A stretch of DNA of 64,000 bases from Pectinophora gossypiella (GCF_024362695.1 NC_065417.1:14997001-15061000); one strand, 5' to 3'; numbered from the stretch's first letter, positions 30,625-41,213 are shown. Notes: a model not told the origin generated them from the sequence alone. Numbers and translations: made by a program.

Positions 30625-31224
30625 ATGTTACCTAATAAATAAATAGGTAACTATAAGTATAACAATTCCAAACGCAGCCGCCCCTTAACAAAGATGATTC
30701 GAATAAGCTCAGAGCAATGAGTTGGTTAGAACAGAAGCCGATGCCTCCAATTATCCGAGCGTCATTAAATAACAATAAAAAATAATATAATTCAGTTTAG
30801 TCAAGTAGACAAATGATTACTCTGTGCGGATTGGACGAACGTAGGGTTGGGAATATATCGGGAGAAAATGTCGATATGTAATAACAGTGGTATATTGTGG
30901 TACCTGTCTTAAAATGTTAGAATGTAAAAAAAATATTTTAGCTGTCAGATTTGTTTTGTAATGTACTTAATAAAAAATATTTATTGTAAAAAAAGTAAAG
31001 TAAGTTATAACCGTGTTAAAAAAAAAAACAAATTACAGGGAGGGGTAATTTTACTAGTATTTTTACAAGTCATAAAAATTGCGCGTAATTTTCCTAAATA
31101 TAGGTCAATAATAATTGCAATAGATTATTTGTTTGTTTGTTCAAACACATAGACGAGGTAATATAATGACGTAAGCAATACTTTTTTGTTGTTTACTTAT
31201 TTTATTTTTTTACTAGTCTATCTT
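30625..31224. other. No gene or recognised repeat
   Basis: AT-rich. The 63-codon frame at 30961 is Lys/Asn-rich chance sequence. Confidence 0.4.
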
Positions 31225-31349
31225 TATAAAATTGAATGTTGGTTGATGAATGTGGAGGAAGCAAGAGAAGTATGTCAGGATCGAAAAAAATTGAATTCCA
31301 CAGTTTCTGCTTAACCCGGTATGAAATACGTGAGTTTATGTATGAATGT
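31225..31349 (+). repeat. 3' scrap of LINE family I
   Basis: GAATGTGGAGGAAGCAAGAG, AGTATGTCAGGATCG and ATTGAATTCCACAGTTTCTG match the reversed 57713..58000 end, with ATGT-type tail. Confidence 0.6.
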
Positions 31350-31842
31350 GTATCTTTATAAAATCATTTAATCTTTTTCTATTTTTTTTTATGTATCCTT
31401 TTATTACACAAAATAAAACACAATCGATACATTCACTCGTTCATCCCAACACTAGTCCATTACCGGGCGCCGTCTGTAATCTGTTCTCGTTTTATTTTCG
31501 CGAATCAACTGCGGTCGGGTTAGATTGTGATTGTGTCGGCGCGGGCGCACGGTAGCTCTGACTTGCACAAATTGATTCTCTAAGGGAATCTCGTATTGAA
31601 TTAGAGCATACGTATAGAGTAATGTAAGCTGAGATCGATGCCGATGAACATTTATTATTTAATCTTCTTTATTTTCCCTCCTATTCTTCAATATTTTTTG
31701 AAGTTCTCTAAAAATGTATGAATTTAAGAACTTAAACGCGACTACGGTAAAATCGCCTTTGGAAAAGTATGAAACAAATCAAATCAAATATACTTTAACA
31801 ATAACAACAAGAAACAAACAAAGAACAACAAGAAACAAGAAA
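31350..31842. other. No assigned gene; CpG-rich patch at 31460-31560
   Basis: 31460-31560 (TACCGGGCGCCGTCTG, GTCGGCGCGGGCGCACGG) stands out in GC against its AT-rich surroundings. It could be a promoter or 5' exon remnant, but no confident coding frame or splice sites are seen. Confidence 0.3.
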
Positions 31843-31986
31843 ATATTTCTCTGAAATTCTTCCGAATTGTGATATTTAGAAGATAGACGTGGTCGTATGC
31901 CGTGGTAAGCAAACTCTTAGGACAGATTGGCTTACAACCACGGCTATCTCTTAAACATGACTATTCGGAAGAATTTCAGAGAAATA
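31843..31986. mobile_element. Foldback/MITE family T, complete
   Basis: 144 bp. Left arm ATATTTCTCTGAAATTCTTC...GATAGACGTGGT is mirrored by ACCACGGCTATC...GAAGAATTTCAGAGAAATAT, giving arms of about 50 bp around a short centre. Fragments at 231-262 and 1905-1968. Confidence 0.65.
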
Positions 31987-32001
31987 TAATTTCCAGATGA
32001 A

Positions 32002-32230
32002 TCTTCTCTTCTATCGTGTGGGTTGTGAGGTGAATTCCCAATGTCATCAACCCAGAAGAATCCAGATGAATTGTGTCCTTATTGATAATGATGACAATTG
32101 TTATGGGTGACAGGCATCATCATGCATAAGTACTTCGTATCAACAGTAATTGCAAGTTGTTGTTGAGTACTTATGGCTCTGTCCACCCCGTTAGGGATTA
32201 CGTGCGTGAGTGGATGTGTATATGTACATT
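32002..32230. repeat. SINE A tail scrap and family Q fragment
   Basis: 32002-32046 is the reversed family A end (CTTCTATCGTGTGGGTTGTG). 32126-32230 is family Q (ACTTCGTATCAACAGTAAT, TGTCCACCCCGTTAGGGAT). Confidence 0.5.
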
Positions 32231-33199
32231 TACTACCTACAAAGCCATACATTACATTCTAAGAGGAACGGTTTAACTGACACACACTTATTAATACTAT
32301 CGTTTAACATTCCTCTAAACGTAAGTAATTGAAGTCTAATAGAATGCGAAAGGCCAGCCATTGCTACGTGAAAGCTGTAGTAATTAATAATTAATATCTA
32401 GTAATTGAATTTCGCCATTTATATTGTAGGATTTGGTAGGTATGGTAGGCTTGCTTTGATGATGTTATGTTCTTTTTGATCCTCGCTTTTGAAATAGAAA
32501 CGTTCGAATTTTGAAAACATTTGTTTTATACGAACTTAAAATAAGGGTACAATAGATAATTATTAAAAAAAGATTATTAAAAAATGTACCTACCTATTTT
32601 TAAAACTACATATTATCTGAGTAGTACCTGGTGTAGACCAGATGTCCCAAAACACAGGTCCTTCCTAGTTTGGGTTTCTGTCTCCCTCATAAGTCCGTAC
32701 ATACATAATGTAAGTTAATGTAAACACTGTTCTAAGAAGAAAAATAACCTTTTTTAATTTGTATTGATAAACATTATCTGAAATGTTTTTGTTAGCAAAT
32801 TGTGGCCTAATTCCTTTGTCTTGCTATTTTTAGCAACTATAATAAATTTTTTCTACTCCTCTACTTTAATCTGGCATTTAAATAACCAAAAAGTCTAATA
32901 TAAGTACATACATAATTAAACTCTTTGAAAAAGTGTACGCTCTATGGCCTATAAAAGCATTGTTTACAAAGTGTAACTGTACTATAATGTCGCCAAAAAA
33001 GCATTGTTGTTGTTTTTTTTTTTTGATCTGGAAACTGGCACCTTTACTTTGTTTGGTGCCATAGATATACTATAAAAAAAAAGTATACATTTGCCGCCAT
33101 TTTCCCGCGCGTTGGAAAATAAATTGGAAAATTTTTGTGTTTCGTTTATTTTTCTTTGTATAATTTTTGTTTCATTTAAAATTACGTCGTCGTAGAAAA
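32231..33199. other. No gene or recognised repeat
   Basis: AT-rich, several homopolymer runs (T13 near 33008). Confidence 0.4.
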
Positions 33200-33315
33200 A
33201 GTATTGTATGCAACGTTGTATAACTAGGTCAAAAAATGCTCGTGGCGTCTCTTATTGCTAACTCACGCCACTCGCATTTTTTGACCCTTCTTATACAACT
33301 GTTGCATAAAATACT
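33200..33315. repeat. Long hairpin (about 50-bp arms)
   Basis: Left arm 33200-33248 (AGTATTGTATGCAACGTTGT ... AATGCTCGTGGCGT) pairs with 33265-33315 (ACGCCACTCGCATTTTTTGA ... TGCATAAAATACT). The loop is 16 bases. No coding content. Either a small MITE or an RNA-forming hairpin. Confidence 0.65.
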
Positions 33316-33327
33316 ATTAAAAGGTGT

Positions 33328-33425
33328 ATATCCTGACACATCCATCGCAAGATGAACTAAGTACCCACACCTCACCAAGGTTTCTGTTAGACCAACGTGA
33401 TAGGTGGTGATCCGTATCGCCGTTT
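33328..33425 (-). repeat. Family E fragment
   Basis: CATCCATCGCAAGATGAACT, ACCCACACCTCACCAAGGTT, GACCAACGTGATAGGTGGTG. Confidence 0.65.
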
Positions 33426-33507
33426 GTACTTAATTGGAATAAAGTTGTGAGCTTGTGTTGTGTGTATCAGTTGATAATGGTTGTTAATAAATTAGATTTT
33501 TTGCTAA

Positions 33508-33660
33508 CAAGACAGTGGTGCTAATTCCTGTAAATACCATCTAATTTTATTTTGAGTTATATCTGTCATTTTCTTATCCGCCGAAAAGGAAAGGGACGGA
33601 TGATCAATGAACTGTCATTGACAGCAATTTTAAGAAGAATGAGTAAATTAATTATGTTAT
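33508..33660 (+). repeat. Repeat family N
   Basis: GTGGTGCTAATTCCTGTAAA, CTAATTTTATTTTGAGTTAT and AAAGGAAAGGGACGGATGAT recur at 34290..34400 and, reversed, at 61928..62040. Confidence 0.5.
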
Positions 33661-34289
33661 TAAATTAATGCTTACTATTAAACAAAACGACAAATTCAGT
33701 ACAATTAGTGATTATACTTCAATAAAGATAACATTTTACAACAGCTTCAATTCGCGGTCAAAATTAGATCTGTGAAAGTACGTAAACTAGTGTTGCGACG
33801 TTCATTAGCATAGTGATGTACAGTAGATATTAGGTCAATCGATTCTTTGCCATCTAACAGTACTTATGATGACATAAAAAACACTATTATTTGACACCCC
33901 AGTCGAATAGATTTTAAGTCTCATTAAAAATATCTTTAAAACGCTAAAACTTTACATCAAAACCTTTACAAAATAACCCCATAAGTTATCTCAAACGTTC
34001 ACCATACAAATTAGCGAATAATTCGCATGAAGAGGAATAGGTTCGATTCCCAAGCCGGTGGGGTGGTACCGATGTAATTAATACCCGCCCACAACTAGCA
34101 CGGGTACGAACCTGTGACCCTGGGTGTCGATGCCATGTTGTTTTGGTTATTTTACCTGCGATGGTTTGATTCGATGCGTTGTTTTTGCTTTATTAAGGAA
34201 AAAATGCTCTAGATTATTATGTTATTTAAGACAGTTTGCCTATAGTTATACAATAAATGCATTTGATTTGATTTTTGATTTGATTTGAC
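33661..34289. other. No gene; isolated box-B-like motif at 34042
   Basis: GGTTCGATTCC at 34042-34052 looks like a tRNA/SINE box B, followed by AAGCCGGTGGGGTGGTACCG, but I see no box A or tRNA fold. Confidence 0.3.
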
Positions 34290-34500
34290 ATAATAATGGT
34301 GCTGATTCCAGTACACATCATCTAATTTTATTTTAAGTTATACCTGTATTTTTAAAGGAAAGAAAACTTTAAATAAAATTAAAAAGTGTCTGCAGGAAAC
34401 AGGGACATTAAGACTCACAGTCCATCATAAATGGCGACACGATAACCACCTTCTACGTTGTTCTAACTGAAAGCTCGGTGAGGTGTGGGTACTTAGTTTT
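34290..34500 (+). repeat. Family N fragment followed by family E fragment
   Basis: 34290-34400 matches 33508..33660; 34423-34500 is family E (AAATGGCGACACGATAACC, GGTGAGGTGTGGGTACTTAG). Confidence 0.5.
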
Positions 34501-34739
34501 GGGATAATTTGAATAAAAAATTGCTTAAATGAAGACATTGTATATGACACATATATGAAATTGCATACATCGAAATGTAAGAACATAACTTAGAAACAAA
34601 GTAAAGTACGTACCACTTTCGACGGACAAACTTAATGAAATACTTACGAATTATTGTTTTGAGGCTAAATTTTATATTCTGTGGAAGTACACGTTATTGT
34701 ATTCCTTTTTTAAGTCTTAAAATTGAACAATTATTTAAA

Positions 34740-35112
34740 TACCAAGATGGCCGATCTCCGAACGGGTGACGTCGTGTGGTAAAAAAATCTGTCCAAATAA
34801 TTAAAACTCAATTCAAACAGTAATTTATCGGCGGAATTTTTTTATAAGTTTTAAAATTTAAAAATAATTTATTTATATACCAAGATGGCCGAACTCTGGG
34901 TGACTTCGCGGTTACATTAAATATGGCAAAAAAATCTTTACAATTTTTGCCATGTTTTGTAGCATCGTGTTAATCATATCACAAGCTTTATGCGTGGCCA
35001 TACACGCACTTGTCCCTTTTTTACCACAAAAAAAACTATCCATTGAGCACAATATCTGCGTGACCAAATACTTAAAACTCCTCCATTCAAACGGTAATTT
35101 ATCGGCCTAAAT
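34740..35112. repeat. Diverged direct repeats
   Basis: ACCAAGATGGCCGA occurs at about 34741 and 34881; ATTCAAACAGTAATTTATCG at about 34812 recurs as ATTCAAACGGTAATTTATCG near 35085. This suggests an old internally repeated element. Confidence 0.4.
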
Positions 35113-35407
35113 CTTTAAAACTATAGCCGCAAGTATGAACGATTTTATTTATATAGTTTATATCGCTCTTATAAGTTTAATTAAATATTTATTCGTGCGG
35201 GGCGGGGTAGATACGCCCTCGCACCATATCGATATTATTTCTAGATTTAAGATTGGGTGAATAGGCCAGGAAATTTGCTTCGAATGATAAAGCACGTTGA
35301 AAGATTGTAACTTTTGCACGACGGTATTATTCTTCAAGTTTTAAGCCGCTTTAAGGATTGTTTCAGCGTCTTAGCATGCATAGGTTCCGTTTCTCTTTTG
35401 AAAATAA
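35113..35407. other. No gene seen
   Basis: AT-rich with a small GC-rich patch near 35200. Frames here overlap the start of the family G copy. Confidence 0.35.
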
Positions 35408-35441
35408 ATATCGGCGACCGAAGGACGTAATTTACGATTCT

Positions 35442-35536
35442 TCTTCTTCTATCGTGTGGGTTGAACCATGGTGTCAGACCACCCTCACACATGGTCCTGG
35501 TCCTGGTGACTTTGCCCCGGTGTGTGGTGTGTGGTG
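35442..35536. repeat. Nested fragment with 8-bp target duplication
   Basis: Starts like the reversed family A end (TCTTCTATCGTGTGGGTTG) and is flanked by ACGATTCT (35434-35441 and 35537-35544). Removing it rejoins family G sequence as seen at 42110-42160. Confidence 0.65.
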
Positions 35537-35727
35537 ACGATTCTGACGACCCAATGACTCTAGCCGTGGAAGCGGTCAATCAGTTCGCGATATTATTGGC
35601 GCGTGAACTGTTTTTTGTCGCTACAAGGTTTGGAGACCACCACGCCGATAAGGTTGACAATTCCCTCATTCAGCGCTTATCACTTCCAGCCCACTAGGGT
35701 CGATTAAGTCTTTCAAATATAATCCTC

Positions 35728-35819
35728 ATTTGCCATTTACTTAGTTAAGAGTCTTTTTGTAATTATTTCTTTTTATTTTGGTGCAATAAAGTGTATTTGT
35801 ATTGTATTGTATTGTATTG
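35728..35819 (+). mobile_element. Nested LINE 3' end with (TTGTA)n tail
   Basis: Ninety-two bases ending GTGCAATAAAGTGTATTTG and four TATTG units, flanked by TCCTC (35723-35727 and 35820-35824) inside family G. A similar end lies at 37560..37912. Confidence 0.65.
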
Positions 35820-35827
35820 TCCTCTCA

Positions 35828-35879
35828 GACAACGCCTTGAGCCGAGGTTCGGTCTGAACTTCGGCTCAAGGCGTTGTTG
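35828..35879. repeat. Local fold-back duplication
   Basis: CAACGCCTTGAGCCGAGGTTC and GAACTTCGGCTCAAGGCGTTG are inverted copies with one mismatch around the 5-base loop GGTCT. Other family G copies have unrelated sequence in the place of the second arm. Confidence 0.75.
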
Positions 35880-36165
35880 AACACCCTTAGGCCTGTCGTC
35901 TTATTTTTTTGTACTGAATAATAGCCAGCGCTCCCAATTTCTCCAGCCAAGTAGAAAACAAGTGCCGTCAAAAAATCAAAAATGATTCTAAGATAAACAA
36001 GGAAGTGGTAATCGCTTTTCCACTGGCCAAACGTTTCGACCTGCGCCGACCGCATTTATCATACAAAGGTCAAGTGCACGATACTTATCGATAGTTTCAT
36101 GATGTCAGCCATCTGACTCATATACGCCAAATGACACGCTCTGAATTAATTTTAGGTTTTTTTTT

Positions 36166-36356
36166 TGTGGCTCGGTAAGGTATGGGTACTTAGTTGGTCT
36201 TGCAATGGAAGTACCTGTGACAACCGAATTGGGATATAGCCGTGAGTTTATGTTATGTTATAGCATTATTAAATTCGTTAGAACGAATGTCCTTTTAAAA
36301 TCCAAACCCTTAACTACTGTGTCTGGAAATCTCGGCCGCAAGAGATTGAGTCAAGC
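36166..36356. repeat. Family E fragment, then right end of the TTAA element
   Basis: 36166-36258 is family E (GGTAAGGTATGGGTACTTAG, CGAATTGGGATATAG). 36264-36356 matches 3940-4007 (AAATCCAAACCC, TGTGTCTGGAAATCTCGG). Confidence 0.55.
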
Positions 36357-36431
36357 TCGATTCAAGTTCCTATTGGTGTGAAGCGGAGAATGTCCCTTCT
36401 ATATTATTTAATCATAGATAAAGAATAATAT

Positions 36432-36775
36432 TATTATTACGTATAGAACGGTAACTGTCCACCCCGTACAAATTTGTATCTTTTTTTTAACTTTTTGTAA
36501 ATTTGCCGCAGATGGTATTAACTACTTGGACAAATGGGGAGCGCTGAAGGCTCTCACCCGGTACAAAATTTAAGACAACATGCCTGAGGGTGCCCAGTTG
36601 GGCGCGAACCTCGGCTCAGAGCGTCGCCTGAAGAATAATATTTGAAAGAATTAATCGACCCTATTAGAATGAGGGAAGGGCGCCGACTTCACCCCCTCTG
36701 GTTCTTAGACGGCGCGCGGACTGTGTCTTTCTCGCACTTTTTGATTTTTGTACGGAGTGTCCGGAGTGTTATGAA
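36432..36775. repeat. Family M split by a family G insertion (36481-36686)
   Basis: Family M (GAACGGTAACTGTCCACCCC) stops at 36480; an inverted family G copy follows (TTTTTTTTAAC, GCCGCAGATGGTATTAAC, CACCCGGTACAA, to GAATGAGGGAA); M resumes at GGCGCCGACTTCACCCCCTC. Family G is therefore the younger piece here. Confidence 0.6.
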
Positions 36776-37559
36776 GTAACGTATTATAATATTGTTTATT
36801 CTATGGTAACGATTCAATTACGAAAATAACGTGACCAAAATGACACACTAAATTAATTCTCAAACGTTTTGGTGTCATTTATTAATGTATCGTTAATATC
36901 ATATAAATAAATTAGGATTAATTTGGACACGAATTTAAATATTGTACAAAAAATAAATTGAAGAGTGGTAGGTTATGTAAATAGTCTAACCTTGTCAAAT
37001 TAATTTAGTTTTTGTGAAAAGTCACTAGAATAGATTGCGTTTGTAAAAAGCTTTATTTAATGCAATTAGCATTTTAGAACCTGCAATTTTGAGGGGTCTT
37101 TTTTAAATACTGACGTTTGTTTTTTTTCTTCTTTTTATGAATTTGGGTCAATAGGGGAGTGCCAATTCGAATTCCGATACTGGACTTGCCCCAATAATTT
37201 ATTATTTCACTAACACACTTGGCTCGATACAAACATACATAGCTCTCAAACACAGTCATATTATATCTCCTTGCTCGCGGTCGGGTAAAAAACAATCATA
37301 CAGGAAAATAATTATTATAATTAGTGAGACAGTGTTTGCATAGCTCTCGAAATAACTTAAGTGTTCAATTGTGATGTAAATAAGAGAAATCGAAGACGCG
37401 ATTCGTAGAATTTCGACAGGTTTGTTATTGTGACATCAATTTTGTAGAAGAGTCAATCTATTGTGGCTACTTATAATTAGGGTCTGGCTGACCTCAAAGA
37501 CATTGTCCCTCGATGGGCATGCACATGATAATCGGCCTCGTATCGCATCCCAAGTGGGT
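36776..37559. other. No gene; family E head-like scrap at 37137-37213
   Basis: AATTCGAATTCCGATACTGG and CTTGCCCCAATAATTTATTA resemble the head of family E. The 73-codon minus frame is not credible. Confidence 0.4.
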
Positions 37560-37912
37560 CGACACGACATCAGCCGAGCTAGTACCGCTTCCAGTTTTAA
37601 GTCCTACATTTAATACAATAGCAAGTTCTTTAACCCTAAGTGTGCAAGATAGCACATCTTTTTATAGAGTTTTACCTCTTTTATATAGTTTATTCTTTTA
37701 TTGTCTTTGATTTTGATAATGACTTTGGTCCTTTTGTTCTTCTTTTAAAAATATATTATATTTCTGTTTGCACGAAAACCGTTTTTATTATTGGTAGTTC
37801 TAGTTGCTATATTGCAATGCCGCCGTTTGTACTTCTCTTGTCACTTTTGTGACAGTTTTCAATGTTGTGCTTAGATGTGCAATAAATTTTTGTATTGTAT
37901 TGTATTTAAAAT
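37560..37912 (+). mobile_element. Probable LINE 3' end with (TTGTA)n tail
   Basis: Ends ATGTGCAATAAATTTTTGTA followed by TTGTATTGTATT, as at 35728..35819. The frames of 65-70 codons over it are not recognisable. Confidence 0.4.
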
Positions 37913-38562
37913 ATGTTTAAGTTTTTATATTCATAACTTAAGTAAATTCTTAAACAAAAAATTTTGCTATAGTATCTAATTATTAAACTTTATTGTCTCC
38001 TTTTAGCGTGTCGTTTGTACAGAAATTGCACCAAACAAAGTAGAAACTCACAAAATTATTTCGACAATGTCTCCATTCGGAATCGAACCCAAACCTCCAG
38101 ATTGTGAGCTGAACGCTCTAACCACTAGACTGCGGAGGTTTTTATAATTGAAAAGTTACTAAATTAACTAATAAGCGGTGTTGAAGTCCTTACAAGAAGG
38201 AAATCCCATATCTGATCTAACACTTTCTTCACAAAGGGTTACAAGTTGTATTCAGGCAACTTTATAACTCTGCCCGCCCCGATACGGTTAACAGGCGTGC
38301 ATAGGTACGCATGTTAACGAAGCATACATATTCCCACAAGGTAATTGCGGTTCGCACATTGTATTCGAACCTAGCGGTCCGTGTTACGACCTTGCACCAT
38401 CGTAAACTGAGCACGCCGGTATGCGCCCGCGCAGGGATGAGTTGTTAGTAGTTTTAACTATGCATACGTTTATATTCATAATACGTAATTTAGGTTCAAT
38501 AAAAACAAATTATACACCCTGTTGGGGACAGTGGAACCATAGGACATAAATCAAATTGCAAC
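37913..38562. other. No gene; SINE A head at 38066-38140
   Basis: 38066-38140 is a reversed, diverged tRNA-like head (GGAATCGAACCCAAACCTCC, TCTAACCACTAGACTGCGG). 38265-38330 has family Q-like sequence. No exon seen. Confidence 0.5.
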
Positions 38563-38690
38563 TACGGTTGCGCATTGCCTACTTGGCTTGACAAAATGGG
38601 GAATGCTAAGGGCGCGAAACGAGTTTCAAGGCGTCGTCTGACAGGATTATGTGAAAGAATTAATCGATCTAAGTGGGCCCCAGACCTACG
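38563..38690 (-). repeat. Diverged family G fragment
   Basis: CCTACTTGGCTTGACAAAAT, GGCGTCGTCTGACAGG and GAAAGAATTAATCGATC. Confidence 0.45.
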
Positions 38691-38705
38691 GGGTATAACG
38701 TAGAA

Positions 38706-39046
38706 CCCTTGTTTAGAGATACGGGTGAAGACCATGACGCTTGCAGAGGCGGAGATGGAAAGCCATCGGTACGGTAATGCAGGACGGAACGAAGCAAGTC
38801 ACAGGGACTGTAACCTGGAACCTGATAGAGGGCAGCAGTAACTGTCAATACTATTCAGGGGCGGAGGACAGGACTCCTAGTACGGCTTTGAAATAGATTA
38901 CTCTGGGCGCCATCCCACTCGCGCCAGACAGAGTACTGCAGGACGGAAGGCAAGAGGGAAACCACTGCTATATTTCCCTAAAAAAGTAGCATTGAGAATG
39001 CTACACCGACAAGAGCGTGGCTCTTAAATTAGTGATGATGAGTACG
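38706..39046 (+). mobile_element. Family K retroposon, near full-length
   Basis: ATACGGGTGAAGACCATGAC, GTCACAGGGACTGTAACC, GGGCAGCAGTAACTGTCAAT, CCAGACAGAGTACTGCAGG, then the shared tail GAATGCTACACCGACAAGAG ... TTAGTGATGATGA. Confidence 0.7.
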
Positions 39047-39065
39047 CTAATAGCGATAAGCATTC

Positions 39066-39110
39066 TCAACTAAAGTTTTCGTTACAGTGTCACTAACACT
39101 CTGTATAGTT
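39066..39110 (-). repeat. Half copy of foldback family L
   Basis: TAAAGTTTTCGTTACAGTGT and CACTAACACTCTGTAT. Confidence 0.55.
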
Positions 39111-39447
39111 ATTTAAGTAGCTGTTAAAATATATAATTAGTACTAAATACGATTCCTTGATATAATTCCGATTATATTGCCGGAATAAAACTGGATACCC
39201 TCTTCTAATCACCCTTTGCACTAATAAAATTAATATTAGCACTTATCCAATAGAAAATTGCTTGAACTGAGGTCGATTCGATTTGCAATACTTAATAACA
39301 ATTATTCGTTTTGTGGTGTCAACTGCTTTTAATTAGCAATATTTTACTTTGAGAATAAAGGTGCTCTCACACTGCGATGAACCGAATTCGATAACACTTA
39401 CCATGCAATGTTTACTTACCTAAAACCATAGAATTTAAAACGTACAT
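39111..39447. other. No gene seen
   Basis: AT-rich, no repeat recognised. Confidence 0.4.
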
Positions 39448-39712
39448 TATAGACGGCGATACGGCTTACCACCTATTATGCTGGTCGAACAGAAAGCTCG
39501 GTGAAGCCTGGGCACTCAGTTCTTCTTGCGATGGATGTACTTCTAACCAGCCCAATTGGAATTATTATGATCATGAACTTATGTTATTTAAAACGTTCCA
39601 TAGATAGCACTGCATAAGATACGGTGAGAGCCCTCAGCGCCCCCATTTGTCCGGCCAAGTAGTTAATGCCATCTGCGGCAAATCTATAATAAGTCACGTC
39701 AAAAAAAAGAAA
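39448..39712 (+). repeat. Family E fragment and family G 3' end
   Basis: 39448-39585 is family E (GACGGCGATACGGCTTACC, GAACAGAAAGCTCGGTGAAG). 39618-39712 is family G (CCCCATTTGTCCGGCCAAGT, GCGGCAAATC, poly(A) end). Confidence 0.6.
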
Positions 39713-40269
39713 AAAAAAAATGCAAAAGATACAATTTTGTATTTTGTTGTCTCTCTTAATTGATTAAACATTATAACATACAGCACAGCCTATGGTGTGG
39801 ATGGATTGTGTAAAGGATTTGTGTATGAAAGGTGTGAGTAATTGAGCTGACGACTGACAGAAATGAATGAAGAGGAATACCAATTGTGTCGACCACTCTT
39901 AGAGTGGGATAAGGACAGGAGAATGATATAACATACAGTATAATATACTTCATACCCCTGAGCTGGGAACAAACTTAGCACTTTCAAGGACAGAACGTCT
40001 AGGGACGTTCCGATTCCAAGGTGTCATACTACCTATTATAAACCATCAATGACCCATGGTCTCTGTCCGTGAAAGGGTTAACAACGCACGATGATGGAAG
40101 ATCATCACAAAATTATATATTTTTATCTATGTTGACAGTCTGGTAACCAACTAGATAGCTATCTTTTAAAAAAGCGTCCACGAGAGGGATAGTTTCTCAT
40201 TATCAGCATTATTTCAGCCTGCTTTGTTATATGTGAATATGCCTTTAATCGTAAAAACATTAAGTGTCT
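39713..40269. other. No gene or recognised repeat
   Basis: AT-rich; minus frames of 60-68 codons look like chance. Confidence 0.35.
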
Positions 40270-40835
40270 TAAATTATCTTTATTTACAAATTTTATTGAA
40301 AAAATTACAGAATAAAAGTAGGCTATAACATTAGCAGTATAATGGTCGTAATACGTAAACGACATAGGCTGGTTTAAACGACATTAAAATTATAGCAAAT
40401 GTGTATGATAATTATGTTTTAGTTCTAAAGTCGAGTTGACTATTTGTATTTTACAATTAATTTAAAAAATATATTACATAGTGCTGTTTCGGGCAGACAT
40501 AATCTTCATTAAATATATTTTTTATTAAAGATACGAAGCGTTTTTATTAATAAATTTAGAAATCAAATTTAAATTTTACCAACTAGGGTCTACGTATTTC
40601 TACCTATCTAATCAATTAACTAAAAATATGGTGAAATATTCATGTTGTTTCCAAAATATTTATATTTAAACAATATACAACTTGTTTCTTATATTTTTTT
40701 ACAACTATTAATATCATCACACAAAACATGACTGTATAAAAACATCTTTACTCCTACTATATGTGACATAACTATAATTTATTTACAAACACGACAAATA
40801 GAATTTAAACTCGCGAGATAAAAACCGTAGAGTCC
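40270..40835 (-). other. Possible 3' UTR of a host gene
   Basis: Repeat-free, AT-rich sequence downstream (minus strand) of the candidate terminal exon. TTTATT at 40279 and nearby positions would read AATAAA on the minus strand. Purely positional inference. Confidence 0.25.
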
Positions 40836-40921
40836 TTAGCGGTCCTTTAGAGTGCGGGGACTGTTGCGGTATCGCGATTTCGGCGCGGGGAGGTGAATGT
40901 CCTTTCTGTACGTAGTAGGAA
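40836..40921 (-). CDS. Candidate terminal coding exon of a host gene, unknown
   Basis: On the minus strand GATTATTTTACAG (AG at 40922-40923) precedes a GC-rich stretch in an AT-rich region. With two leading bases for the split codon it reads PTTYRKDIHLPAPKSRYRNS, then PRTLKDR and TAA at 40836-40838, with many C/G third positions. A second frame (one leading base, SYYVQKGHSPPRAEIAIPQQ...) is also open and longer, ending near 40788, so the frame is unresolved. The polypyrimidine tract is weak, and a SINE C copy starts only about 30 bp upstream. I do not recognise the protein. Confidence 0.3.
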
Positions 40922-40951
40922 CTGTAAAATAATCTGTGACTGCACTACAAA

Positions 40952-41213
40952 ATCATCTTATCATCATCAGCCCATTAACGTCCGCACTGCTGGGGCACGG
41001 GCCTTCCCTATGGATGGATAGTGCGGTTTGATGGTTATTAACGACTGCTAATGCAGCCGGGACCAACGGCTTAACGTGCCTTCCGAAGCATGGAAGAGCT
41101 TGAGATGAAAACTTTTTTTTGTGGTCACCCATCCTATGACCGGCCTTTGCGAAAGTTGCTTAACTTCGACATTCGCAGACCGAGCGCGTTTACCGCTGCG
41201 CCACCGAGCTCCT
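40952..41213 (-). mobile_element. SINE family C, with internal deletion
   Basis: Reversed tail (ATCATCATCAGCCCATTAAC), central domain (GGGACCAACGGCTTAACGTG), 5S-like block (GGTCACCCATCC, TTGCTTAACTTC) and box A-like head (ACCGCTGCGCCACCGAGCTC). It lacks the GGGCCCGCGTGG segment present in other copies. Confidence 0.8.

Larger units (their letters stand above)
35408..35976 (+). mobile_element. Family G copy with two nested insertions
   Basis: Family G segments (CGGCGACCGAAGGACGTAAT; CATTCAGCGCTTATC; GGTCGATTAAGTCTTTCAAA; CCTTAGGCCTGTCGTCTTA; GCCGTCAAAAAA end) are interrupted at 35442-35536 and 35728-35819, and carry a fold-back at 35828-35879. Family G ends in a short poly(A), so the plus strand is sense. 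The 78- and 81-codon frames here are repeat-borne. Confidence 0.65.

Noticed and set aside
35790..35820. Stand-alone microsatellite TATTG
   Set aside because: It is the simple tail of a nested LINE 3' end with a target duplication rather than an independent satellite.
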